Shown here piece by piece: positions 40,447 through 53,303 of a DNA stretch of 64,000 nucleotides; position 1 is the stretch's first letter, and every line of letters begins with the position of its first letter. The notes beneath the pieces are model-generated. The model ran no database searches. It saw only the letters and a list, made by a program, of their open reading frames with translations, and had not been told where the DNA came from. Origin of the DNA: Halichondria panicea (lineage: Eukaryota > Porifera > Demospongiae > Suberitida > Halichondriidae); assembly GCF_963675165.1 (NCBI RefSeq), contig NC_087391.1:1197001-1261000 (forward strand), in the 5' to 3' direction. The translations under genes and the position numbers were made by a program.

Positions 40447-43336
40447 TGGGTGAGTCAGTACATGTACATTTTCATAATTGAAAGGTGAAGGAAGTTGGAG
40501 GGGCTCGTGGCTCGTTATTTTTGTCATGTGATTGCTGCAGCAAGATTTCTGCGCTAATGTAGTCCCTAAAACCACCCATATGATACCGGTCACACCCTAC
40601 GACTGGAGCTCACCTGCTGTGCTCCAACCAACAGCTTGTCCCTAGTGTTCTCGATTTTGCTGACTAGTCGGTAGCCATCTTGAAGCCTTCTCTCTGAGAG
40701 TGTGTTGAGCGTCCTAGCCACGTCAGTGATGGTCGATAGAAGAGTATTCTCTGAAGGAAACGGAAACACAACTGTCATGCATTGCAGAGTTACAAGAAGA
40801 ATACAATACCTATACCAACACCCCAGCTACATATAACCCTCAATAGCCATTTATTTAGATGCATAGACGGCACTGACAGTAGCTACTATTGTACAATGTA
40901 GAACAGGTGAAATGTGCATATTATTAACTATACTAGTATCATTCCTACAATGACAGAAGCCGAGGCCGAGGGCATAGAGGGACTTACCGAGAAAGGCTTG
41001 GAGGACGTTGGTATCTCCCTCGAGGCTCTCAGAGAGGAAGCCCAGGTAGCCAGACGTGTCCATCTTACTGAAGAACTCAGCCACACACGTGTACAGCAAC
41101 ATCTGTGACAACAAATTATAAATTAAGCTCAGTACTAGTATCATTATTGCATTTATGAGGTTTTCTGTACCCAAAATAAAGGGCACTCTAAACAAGAACT
41201 GGGCATTTCACCTAATTCACATTAATTAAAATACGCTGCACAGGTCCGAAAATGAGCAGATAGTTTAGTTGTACTCAAATCATCGCACTACAAACCCGTT
41301 ACCTTGTGACACTGTACGAGTAGTTCACAGGCGTCACTGATGAAGCTGAGGGTCTTGATGGGGACACTGGCACTCATCCCCTTCACTATCACACACAGCT
41401 TCTCCGCAAAGCACTTGGAGCGATGATGCGAGGTACAAAGGTCGTTGAAGTCCTGAAACTTCTTGTGGTCCTTGGCTGACTTACTCAACTGGGAAGGGAT
41501 AAGATACAATGCAAATAGTGTGAGTGCATACAAGGAATGACTAGCTAACTACGTGTATAAGGTACATGTTATTTGTACACCATGCACACAACTCTTTGCA
41601 CAAATAAGAAGACATATTCATGGAATTTTGCTGCCTGTACACGTACCTTGGCAGAGCAGTTGAAGTAGTCTGTGTGGGTAGCTTTCCAAGGCTTCATACA
41701 TTTCCAGCAGAAGTCGTGTCCACACTTGCACTTCATGCTACAGCACAGATAACAATAATTACACACACATAACATTGCGTAATACATGTAGCTGCACACA
41801 GAGACGAAAGCCCACAAAGAATATAGGACTGAAGCTTGTACAAGAAACAGATTTTAAGACAAAATTAAAAGGTAATTTCTCCCTCTAAACTCTACCCATT
41901 ACATCGTGCATATACTGTACTACGATGCACTCAAACTTACTGCAGACAGCCCTCGTTCTTCTCAATGTGAGCTGAGCAGCTGGGGCACATTTTGGCGATG
42001 ATATTGGCCAACTGTTTGGACTTAGAGTCCTCGTCCATGCCCACGTAGAAACCACCAATCTCCACCCATTTTTGTATGTTCTCACACGTAGCAGGCTGGT
42101 GGGACTGCAGGAGAGAGGGAGGGCAATTGTAGTCATGTCAGCTTATATAAAAAATCTTAGGACGATAAGGGAAAGCAAATAATGTGGTCCTGGTGACTTT
42201 TGAATACATGATATCAGTAAACTTCGAGCTACAGTATGGCTCTTAAATTTGATGGCTACTGCATGATCACCGAAAAGCAAAGCAAACACTTGGTAAACTT
42301 AATAATTAGTTTTCATCAAGAGTAGATAAGAGTAAGAGTGTTGAACTGCTAGTAATAGCAATTTACTGCTCCTGCGTCATCACTTGATAGTAATCAGTAC
42401 TAATTTGTTATGTTAGCAACACTTCCCAGAAACCGCACATGCTGTGATTGCGCAGTTCAGTGCTACAAACCACAGACCACAGTTTACTTAACAGCACTCG
42501 AATAGTGACGACAGTGATGACGCATGTCAAGGCAAATGCGGTTCCACGATTACTACAGCAGTTGAACACTCTTACTCTTATCTACTCTTGTTTTCACTCA
42601 TGCTAATAGAGGGATAGAGTGATCATAGTCCTCACCTCAATGAAGGTACATGAGAAGCACGAGGTCCACTTGCAGACATGACACGCTCCCGTGTCCATAC
42701 CGTCCCCCCTGCATAGGACCTGAGTGCAGCCCTGAGGGTTACGACACCACGTCAACCAGCTGCTACGCTCCACGTACGACTGGACCACCGTTTTGCCAAA
42801 CTGGAGGTGAGGGGGGAGAGGGTAAAGGGGACAATCTAAACAATGGATGACTGACAATTGTGTAATGTACATGTGTAATGAAGTGAAGGTGGCTACTTAC
42901 ACCAAATAATGAGAGATTACAGACTATATAATTATTATTATTATATCGAACTGTACAAAAACAAAAATACACTCCTGGTGACCTAAAGTACTGTGAGTAA
43001 TACATTGTACAGTTACTTCTGTAACATTGTGCCAGTGTGTTTCAGCCAAAGTCTACCTCACAAGTAGCCGACGGCCTATTGCTCACCTTGTTCATTGGAT
43101 CAGTGTCTTCCCCAAACACCTTGACAAAGAAGCTCCTGGTGGGTCTGGCAGGACAGTCAAACACCGGGCACGAACAGCGAAGGGCTCTGTTCAGATCAAT
43201 CTGAGTCAGCAGGTGGTTCTGCCAGCATGTCTGATCGTGTGTGAGTGTGTGGGGGAAGGGGGAAGAGTAGGGGAGGAGTAAGGATATGAAACGCCATAAA
43301 AATTCAGAATCTAAACTCACAATTAATAAGCACTAG

Positions 43337-43401
<65 letters not shown>

Positions 43402-46400
43402 GTTATATGTAAAATGTATTATTGAAACTAAGAAGGCCACAAAGGAAAAGGTATGACAGAATGAACTAATACTTCTCTAACACAAGAACCACCTTTACAA
43501 TCATAACATAGGATGTACATATAAAGTAAGCGCATTCTGGTCACCTGACAACAGCCGTGGTTACACCACAGCCAGATAAGGTCATGTGAGCTCACACTCA
43601 GTGTACACACGGGACATATGATCATCTTTCGCCGAGGGGGAGGAGAGCCGAGGGCATGGCCAGATAACCCCGCCCCTTCCAAGATGGCCGTCGAGTCGTT
43701 GAGATATTGCTGCATCAGTTTGTCCGTGTTCCACTGGAAATCATGCAAGAGATGCTCCAGCTTCTCAACACTCAGTTTCAAGACCTGAGAAAGACTGTTC
43801 AGCAATGAGTTGATCTTAGACTGCACCTCGGCAGGTTTCAGTGACCGCAACGTCGGGAGCATGCCCAGCAACGGTGCTTCGTGCTGCTCGTAGAACTCAT
43901 TAGCATAGAGTCGAGTGTGAGAGATTTGCTTTCTCTTTGCCTTGCTCTGCGGCTGCCTTCCACTACCAGTCCTTTTCTTGGACGGTTTAGAGGTAGTGCT
44001 GGTTGGAACAGCTGCAGCTTTTGTCGTGGATACGCTTGGCTCAACAGTCACCCTTGTTGATTTCGTATCTTTGAGTTTGTCTGTCGGTACGTCCTCAGGT
44101 TTTTGTGACTTGGCCTCATCTTGTGCAGTACTGGGGTCTGGGAGATAGACTAGCATCTGGCGATTGGCCATGTCTCGTTTAATGTACCCACTAACAATCA
44201 GGTGATCCACTCGCGAGCAGATGTCACGATAGTCAGAGTCGAACCTCCCAAATGATGCCCCTCGATCGAATCTGCCAGCAGAGCACCCTTTGATCACCTG
44301 CACAAATATACATGATTACGAGCAGCAAATGATAATAATAATAGAACATGACACTGTATATGTACGTACGTGTTCCATAATATTATACACGATTGTTGCA
44401 GCTAAGAGTTTTTATCAAAAAATTAATACACCGCAATAATGTATAAATGCTGTTCTAAGCTGGAACACTTTAGTTGTTGTTTCGAGGGTGTTCTAATCTC
44501 GAGGCTACCTTGTGAGCAATGTTGTCGACACTCATCTGCTTCTCCTTCTTGAGGATCCTCACGATGGCCGAGTCCATGACCGCCCTCCGCCGCTCAAACA
44601 CGTGAGCCAGGTCGACGGCACGATCCGTACGAGAGGGGGTGGGGCATTGACCACGAGTTACCAGACGCACATCATATATACGCACTCTAAGCATAGAGAG
44701 GGAAATTGGTATCTCAATCAATAAACACATGCACACAGCTACTGCAGAGCCGCTCTAGTACACCTATATACACTGTATAATTATTGTAACAATACTACCT
44801 TACAGCACAAAATCGAAATTACCACTTTATACAGTTTTGTTTGCATCACTACGCATGATCCAGAAAAAGTGTGCATGTACTGCACTCTACATGTATACAT
44901 TTGTACTGTACATGTACATGTACGTGCAGTCAAATAAAGCTAGTGTGGCCTATTGTGCTACATAAAAATCAGTTAAATAGATGATGACATAACCCACTCA
45001 GAGTACAACATTAAGGGCTAACAGCTGCACGCCATTATGTGTTCAGACGTACCTGTTGGACTTGTGCTTGTTGTGGACATCCTTGCTGAACCCTTCGTTG
45101 ACCTTGAACACAGTGCTCACTTTGAACGGAGTGCTCTGTATCGCCGACAGCAACTCATCGTCAGCGCTGGGTGTGACAGTGGGTGTGGTTTCGGCTTGGT
45201 TAGTGCTGGCGGTGGTGATGATTAGGACAGCCTGTCGCTCTGAGGTGAGACTGAGTAGAGCCTCACAGATATCAGGGTAGGGGAGCTGGGTGGCTTCTTG
45301 CAGGGAGGGCACAGTGTGGGTCTGGGGGGAGGGGGGAGGGGGGGGAGTTAGGTACATGTAGGTATGTAAGTTAGGGGAGCTGGGTGGCCTCTTGCAGCGA
45401 GGGTACAGTGTGGGTCTGGGGGGAGGGGGGGTTAGATACATGTAGGCATGTAAGTTAGGGGAGCTTGGTGGCTTCTTGCAGCGAGGGTACAGTGTGGGTC
45501 TGGGGGGTTAGATACATGTAGGTATGTAAGTTAGGGGAGCTGGGTGGCCTCTTGCAGCGAGGGTACAGTGTGGGTCTGGGGGTTAGATACATGTAGGTAT
45601 GTAAGTTAGGGGAGCTGGGTGGCTTCTTGCAGGGAGGGCACAGTGTGGGTCTGGGGGGAGGGGGAGGGGGGGGGTTAGGTGCATGTAGGTATGTAAGTTA
45701 GGGGAGCTTGGTGGCTTCTTGCAGAGAGGATACAGTGTGGGTCTGAGGGTCTGGGGGGTTAGATACATGTAGGCATGTAAGTTAGGGGAGCTTGGTGGCT
45801 TCTTGCAGAGAGGATACAGTGTGGGTCTGAGGGTCTGGGGGGTTAGATACATGTAGGCATGTAAGTTAAGGGAGCTTGGTGGCTTCTTTCAGCAAGGGCA
45901 CAGTGTGGGTCTGAGGGTCTGGGGGGTTAAGATACATGTAGGTACTGTATTTACTTGATTAAACGCCCGGGCGTTTATTTCAGATCGAAGTCTTTAGAGG
46001 GGGCGTTTAATCCAGGAGGGCATTTATTGTTATGTCTACTCCAAAACTCTTGCACAGCAGCAGTTATTGTGCTCTTCTTGGGCTGCTGTCTCAGCTTGAA
46101 TCTATTTCTCAGCTTAAATTTAAGTCATAGGAGTACCCTCTGTGTCGGTATCTCTCTCTGCCATCGATGCAGCATAAAAAGTATTATTATTCTATGCTGC
46201 CATGCTTGCAACTGGGTTCCATGTGCTATTTCAGCTCCACCCACAGTGCCACGCCCCATATATGGGCGATTATTTAAGATGGGCGTTTATTGACAAAGAC
46301 AGAGCTTTTACCCTGGGCGTTTATTCAAGGAGGGCGTTTAATCAAGTAAGTACGATATGTAAGTTAGGGGAGCTGGGTGCAACTATCTTGATATATTCTG

Positions 46401-49400
46401 GTTAAAGAGCACACATGGAAACGTTTACATGTACCAAACTACAATATAAGACGTTATTTACATGTGGTACTCACGTTACTGGCTATGAACTGCATGAGAA
46501 CACACATCTGCACGGTGGACAGGACCAGTTTGATCCCTCCGTACACCACCACTGCCCAACCTTGGAGTGTGAACTGGAGTCGTCGAGGCCTCTCATGATG
46601 CTGGAGACCACACTCGTGGACTGCATGCGGGGAGTGAGAGTACATGACTAACAGGGAACTAGCAGGTTATGAAGTTTCATAGACAATCATATATTATGTA
46701 GGAGCACTACAGTGGAGAGAGTTCTTGAATCTGATACAGTACAACTTAATTATTGATGCAAACCTGAAGAGAAGAATTTTGTGAAGTCCTCACAAAACTG
46801 AGCAAGAGTGGACGGGAGATGGGAGATAGGAAGTGGGCGTGGTCTCACAGGCCAGAAGCATGGGTTGAGAGTGTACACTTGGAACACCCTCTCTCGATAC
46901 AGGGAGCACTTCTGAGAGAGCTGGATGATCTCCGGGGGCAACTGCAGGGGCAATATAAAAGCCATCAATAAACTCTTGTTATGTAGTGTGTGAATTGACC
47001 ACCCATAATTATTATTAATATCCTGCTTTTACGGAATATTGAGTTGAACCTGCTTGACTGATGCTTACATGTACAAAGGTCTCTCATAGTGTGAATATTA
47101 AATGAGGAGCACAACAGACACGCTACATGCACAGTACATACATGAACATGTACATGTATCTGTATACCGTATTACTAGAATGTTTTGCGAGCATCAAACA
47201 TTTGCGAATTTTGCGAGGGTTGATCAATTTGTAACAATAACATCAGCGAAACCTAAATTATTACACACGATCCTTGCCAGAACGCAATAGTTGATCGCAA
47301 AGGGTCAACTTTTCTGCTGATTTGGCTCATTCACAAAGGTTTTTCACCAGCAAAATATTCTAGTAATACGGTACTCACAGCAGTGCTGGCTGGCTTGTAG
47401 TATAATACGCTACATGCACAGTATATACCGTACTCCACCGAAATTACGCCCACCCTAATTGCATGCTACAAAGCAGCTATAGGTGGGATGGTGGGCCAGC
47501 AGTTTTGTCTCGAAATTAAGCCCACCCAGGCGTTTGCCTCGAAATTACGCCCACTCATTAAGAAATGAAAGCACCGCAGGTGCTGATGCCTCGGTGGAGG
47601 TGCCAAAGCTACACAACATAAAGCCTTGGGAGACCACCACCCCCTTTGAGACAGGACTGCTCCAGTGTGCTCATGCAGTACCACATGTCTCAGTCACAGC
47701 CTCTGCCTAGACCAATTAGTTTAATTACCAACAAGCAAACCTAACACAAAGTGAACTGTCCTCATCACCTTCTGCATGTACACCCCAAGAACTTCAGATT
47801 TTGAACAACCTATTCAAGTCAACAATCTCTCAACAACATCTCTATATTATATAATAGAAAATTAATAGATAATTATGTCTAGCTACTGTACCAACACTTC
47901 TTAAACAAAGCTCACCTAATACAGCTCCATGGCTAATAACAAGTCAACACTATAATTTTGTTTACACATGCATTTCTGCTTGTACAGCTAAAGAATTAGC
48001 ACTGCTAGAATTTGGTGTGTGTCCTGAGCGCTGTATCACATCTTCTTGTGGTGTGTGTCCTGAGCGCTGTACCATATCTTCCGGTGGTGTGTTTTCTGAG
48101 CCCTGCAACACAATTTCCTGCGGTGTGTTTTCTGAGCCCTGTGACACAATTTCCTGCGGTGTGTTTTCTGAGCCCTGTGACACAATTTCCTGTGGTGTTG
48201 TTGGCTGACCTCCTAATGAATCAGCAGTTTTGACCTTGATACAAGAAATAATTGTTGTAAAAATTCCTCCCACAGTAGTCGCCAGAACTGATGGAACAAT
48301 AGGTCCTAGAAAGGCAATTACTCCACGGCTGTTTCTATATTCTTGAATCAGTAAAGTGTACTTGTAGACGAAACTAACGAATACTCCAACACCACCAGCA
48401 ACACCAATCAAAAGGAATATAAGCGTAACTAATGCAAAAATAAATCCTGCGAGGGATTCCACCTTGTGTACCATCTTTAGACCAGTAGCTAAGACCGAAA
48501 TTAGAGCAAAGAGGCTTGAGAGGTACAAAAGCAACAGAGAGCCAGATTCAACTGGTGCAGCTATAACTGCAAACGATATAAAAACCGAATTGAAGAGAGC
48601 AAGCTGAGCAAAAAAAGTGATGACTACTATTGAAAGAGCGTGGCATCCATTCTTGAGCACACATTTTGCAATTATTGAATTGAATTTACCTTCCGTCAGT
48701 TTTGTATTATAATGGACCCTAGTGTCATCCTCATTTTTATTTTCAAGGTAGTAATAATCCTTATATTTACAAAGGCAATTGATATAGTAGCAATCAAGAC
48801 AAAAAGCTTTGTTCCCCTCCTGTTTATTCTCAATTCTTGCAAATATAAACATAGCTAAAAGTGCCCATCCACAATCCAGAATGAATAAAACAAGAAAACC
48901 ATATACAAAGTTGATTTCCACTTTTACATCTTTAAGGTAAAAACCATTGGATGTTTTTATAGCCAAACCATTGCATGCACATATCGGTACAATCAACAGT
49001 AAAATTACCACAATCACTGCCCAAACGTAATACCTCAAGCGTGACTCGTCATCATTCATCTTTTTTTTTAACTCACGGTAAAGGCTAATCATTATCAATG
49101 GTACTGCAAAAGTAATGGATACTTCAAGTGCTCCAAAAGAAACCCACAGAAGGATTCTTAAATTTCGAAAGAGACCTACTTCATCAAATATGCAGTAATC
49201 ACCGGGATCAGTGCCAAACACATACACAGAGTAACCATTCTCAGTACTCGAGTCAAAGCCATTTGTTGTCACAGCATTACGATGCTTTGCATACGATAAA
49301 AGCTGTAAATGAAATAATTATATGGGGGTATAGATTAATGAATAACCAAATATGATACTTACATTTGCTGTCAGATTATTGAGTAGATGGTGACCTACAG

Positions 49401-52400
49401 TGAGATTGCTTGGAAGACAAATTTTATCAAGGTCAAAATTTTCTGAGTGGAAGTTGCAGATAGGATCGAGAGTGACATTAGCATAGCGTAACTCCACCGG
49501 GTACATGGTGAGAGCCAAGTAATGGAGGAGCTCGCTTCGAATCAGCAGGTTGATGGGAGAGTACAGCCATCGATACTTCACCGGCTCATTGGAGCCATTG
49601 AAATGGTAAGCAACTTGAACTGAAATACTTTGTTGGCGATTAGTTGGAAAGAAAGCTTCACTCAAATTCACCAAATTTTGTGGCCATTTGAGAAGGGATG
49701 ACTCTAAGCTATGGTACTCTCTGTCACCAATACATGTCGGATTGTCAGCGGAGGCTAAAGGTCGCTCACTACTAGCACCATTAATAGAGCTTCAACTAGG
49801 CTAACACTCTGCATTGCTGCTAACAGATATTCTATTCACTGAGTTCTTTGGCAACTCAAAAGCACATGTTTCAAAATTATTAATACAGTCACATGTTTTA
49901 TGATAAGAAAGCCTCAAGTCCTGTGAACATGTTTCCTTTCTCTTGCGGCTTATAGACCAGCAGACCGGTACTACAGTCTACATAATTATGCATGTTTGAA
50001 GCAATAAATGTGTATAAGAGAGCTTATCATTGAAACTCTGGCAGGGAATATAGTACTAATGTGTATGAAAGCACCGCGGGTGCTGATGCCTCGGTGGAGG
50101 TGCCAAAGCTACATAACATAAAGGTATAGTAGATCACATTATAATTATCATGATGAACATTAATTTTTGCATTGCTTCATGCAAACTCGGTAATGATGGA
50201 CCATGATTGTGTTAAAAACAATCGATGCCAAAAGTTCAAGTCTATAAAATTAATGGTTGCATCAGTAGAGCCTTGCAGCTCTCTCCTCACTCTTGCAGCT
50301 ACCAATAGCTAGCGTTCTAGTGCAGAGCTAACTACTAAGTAGAGTAGCAACACTCGGTGAACAACTTTTACTACGCAGGCTAATCAAGCTATAATATCTA
50401 GCTATATTCAGAGCTATATAACCAGCTAGCTTACACAAGAAACTGCTAAACCTTTTGTTGAAAACTGCTCACTGACAAATGCATCACTTCCTGGTGGGCA
50501 TATTCTCGTGGCAAATTAGCCTATAGGAACTTTCACTCAAAAGTGGGGGTGGGCGTAATTTTGGACGTGGGCGTAATCTCGGTACAGTACGGTACATGTA
50601 CAGTCATGTATCTGTACACTCACAGCAGTGTGCTGGCTGGCTTGTAACATGAGTTGGTCGAGGCTCTCCAACAGCTCACTGTCACAGAACCTGTCCATGA
50701 GAGTCTGGCTCGAGTCCAGGTCCTCCAACATGGCCAGAGGGCTCTTACGAGGGAAGCAGTGAGCAAATGTGGCAGCCAGTCTCTTCTCAAGAAGGATGGA
50801 GATAGAACGCCCCCGGATGACACGGGAAGACAGCTGCTGTCTGTGAGGGGTGTGGTGTGTGATGGGTGGTGGGTGGTGGTGTCTAACTCTAACCCTATGA
50901 AGGTACAGGTATTTAGGTACTGTATAGAAGAGTGTTTGATGGAAACCATGCAATAAAATATACATTAACATAGTGCGTTAACGTTCATGATATTACAATG
51001 CTCTACTATATGGAGTACACTACCCAAAGAGCAAACTGAGATGTATAGATACTGTACATGTACATGACTGGGCTCACATGTAGTAGTGCTCAAAGATGTG
51101 AGCTAGGTCTAGGCCGTGCAGGAACTGGATGGGCTCGGCAAAATGGAGCAGCATCTTTTCTCTTTGACTCTCCCCCATGTGGTGTAGTCTGGCCGAGTCC
51201 TTACCGGCCACGTCCAGCAGTGAGTCCACACACAGACAAAGCAGCTCACAAAGCTGTAGGATAGGATACAAGTGTACATAATGTCCGTGGTGTGCCTGTT
51301 TGTAACTTTGAGTTCAACAATATAAAAGTGACTACAATTTCAACGGTGAAAAGAGGTGAGTTCATGCAGTTGCCTTTAGGGGTTTTAGCTACAAATAAAA
51401 TGCTTTAGGATCCGTACGTCTAAGAACAAACAGTACTCCAGCCCACTCACCCTGACCCCTGTGACCTCATCTAGCCCCTGGAAGGCCCGGGAAAAGCCCT
51501 CCTTCAGAGAGAGAACAAACTGAGAGTGGCCTCCGAACAGCTCCAACATGGCCTGCTTGAGTTGATCATACACATTCAGTAGCTCGGCAGCCACTTGATA
51601 AGGAGACTCCAGACTGAACATTTTCAGAACCTGCAGTCAAGTACAGCTGAATACACGTACAGCTGAATACACGTTCAGCTGTATACATGTATGTCCCACC
51701 CTTGAAGTGGTGTTGTGTACGGCTAAAAGTACAAATAATACTATCATGTGCAGTAGATGTACCAGGGCTGCATTGAGGGGGGGGGCGAGGGGGGTAATTC
51801 GTCCCCCCCCTAGGATCTGGCTGTACTTGCTATAATTCTGATGACTTCTCCCCTCCTACATTTTTAAATTGCCCAATTCGCCCCCCCCCCCCCGATCCAA
51901 AATTCTGGATGCAGCCCTGTGTATAGTAGACCGATCATTATTCAATTAACACTGCTTCTACAACCAGCCTCTAAGCATGAGCAGCTGCACTATACTACCA
52001 TATACGCTGAGAAAGATTTCGCAGATTGCTCAAAATACACATTTCGTAGATTCTAATCCAAAAATAAAACAATGAATCCCAAAACTTCGCAAAGTTCTAT
52101 AATTTTTAAGGCTTGACCTAAAAACAGCAAAAAAATTTGAGACTATAGAAACTGGATTATTAGCGCATGCGCTTTTAGGGTCAATAGCAGAGCTCTATAC
52201 GCTTATATTCGAGAATGCGCCTATAATGCAGTCATTTTGAGCCCCACCCAGCAACCGGACGTCTGTGTGATGAGAGCTGGCGAGCAAGCAAGGCAAGCAG
52301 GCAACCCTAACTGGATCTATATCATACTATTATGTTACAGTTCATTTTACAGTTCATTTACATCATTTAAATTCATATTATAAAAACATTCATATTCACC

Positions 52401-53270
52401 AGGAACTTGGAATAATCATCCATGTCTCACATTCTCTCAGCATGATCAGACAAGGTAACAGCATGCCCTTACAGATGGATATCACCAGCTACCGTATAGC
52501 GCGAAATTTTCGAGGCACTTATATTTCGTAGATTGGCCTCTAAAAGTATTTTCGTTGCACAATGTTCGCGGAATGACTGTTTACCGGAAGCCACGCCTTT
52601 AAATCTTTGCACGTTTTAGCAGGTATTTCAATTTTCGTGGACTTAATTTTCGTGTAGGATTGCTACCCACGAAATCCGCGAAAATTAAGCCCCTCGAACA
52701 TTTCGCGCTATACGGTATATAGCTATCATGCACTGTACAAGCTAACTAGCTCATAGATAAACAAAATTAGCTGAATCAATTCTAAAATTTCACTAATAAC
52801 CTTCGCATAATTGGAAAAGCGCTTCAATTCGAGTATAAAAAGCCTGCAGTTGAGCATGGGCTTAAAATAAAGATACGCTTATAATCGAGTAAGCGCTAAT
52901 AATTCAGTTTCTACGGTATAATTATAATCAACATTCCCATGCAGTCAGCAGTTAGCTCACCAGTGACACCTGTCTTTCAACAATGCTCCCCCAGCACTTG
53001 GCGAGGGCGATGGTGCCTGATCCGATGACTACCCTCCGTTCCTCTTCCTCCCTTTCCTCACGAGCCTTATCTGCTGCCTCAGCAATCTCATCAATACCAT
53101 ACCTAGGGGGGAGAGAAAGATTTGACAATACAGTACTTTGGTGGGGGCAAAAGTTTTATGAGCGGGATACATAAGGTAAGAGAGTAAATGAAAAACAGTT
53201 CACGGTAAAAGCCAAGTTATTCCACCCAATTTCTGAAGAAAATAATCGCACCTGGCTGGGCTTGAACCAG

Positions 53271-53303
<33 letters not shown>

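Larger units (their letters stand above)
47426..50594. mobile_element. Composite segment with TIR-like ends carrying a gene
   Basis: Outer ends are similar inverted repeats (taccgtact...gaaattacgcccac on the left; the inverse on the right has taccgtactgtaccgagattacgcccac). Inside each end lies a 59-bp direct repeat (47565-47623 and 50065-50123, atgaaagcaccgc.ggtgct...). Between these is the 7TM gene. Just outside the left end, 47377-47405 copies the last bases and donor of CUL9 exon 50840-50624. It is either a gene-capturing element or two elements with a gene between them. Confidence 0.5.

Noticed and set aside
43838..44044. Extra frames overlapping the long CUL9 exon 44297-43545
   Set aside because: The sense frame encodes the linker and RING1 and is phase-consistent with its neighbours; the others are by-products.
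47565..47623. Possible hammerhead ribozyme in the gaaagcacc...ggtgctgatg repeat
   Set aside because: GAAA and CTGATG are present, but the conserved core order and the cleavage-site stem cannot be satisfied.
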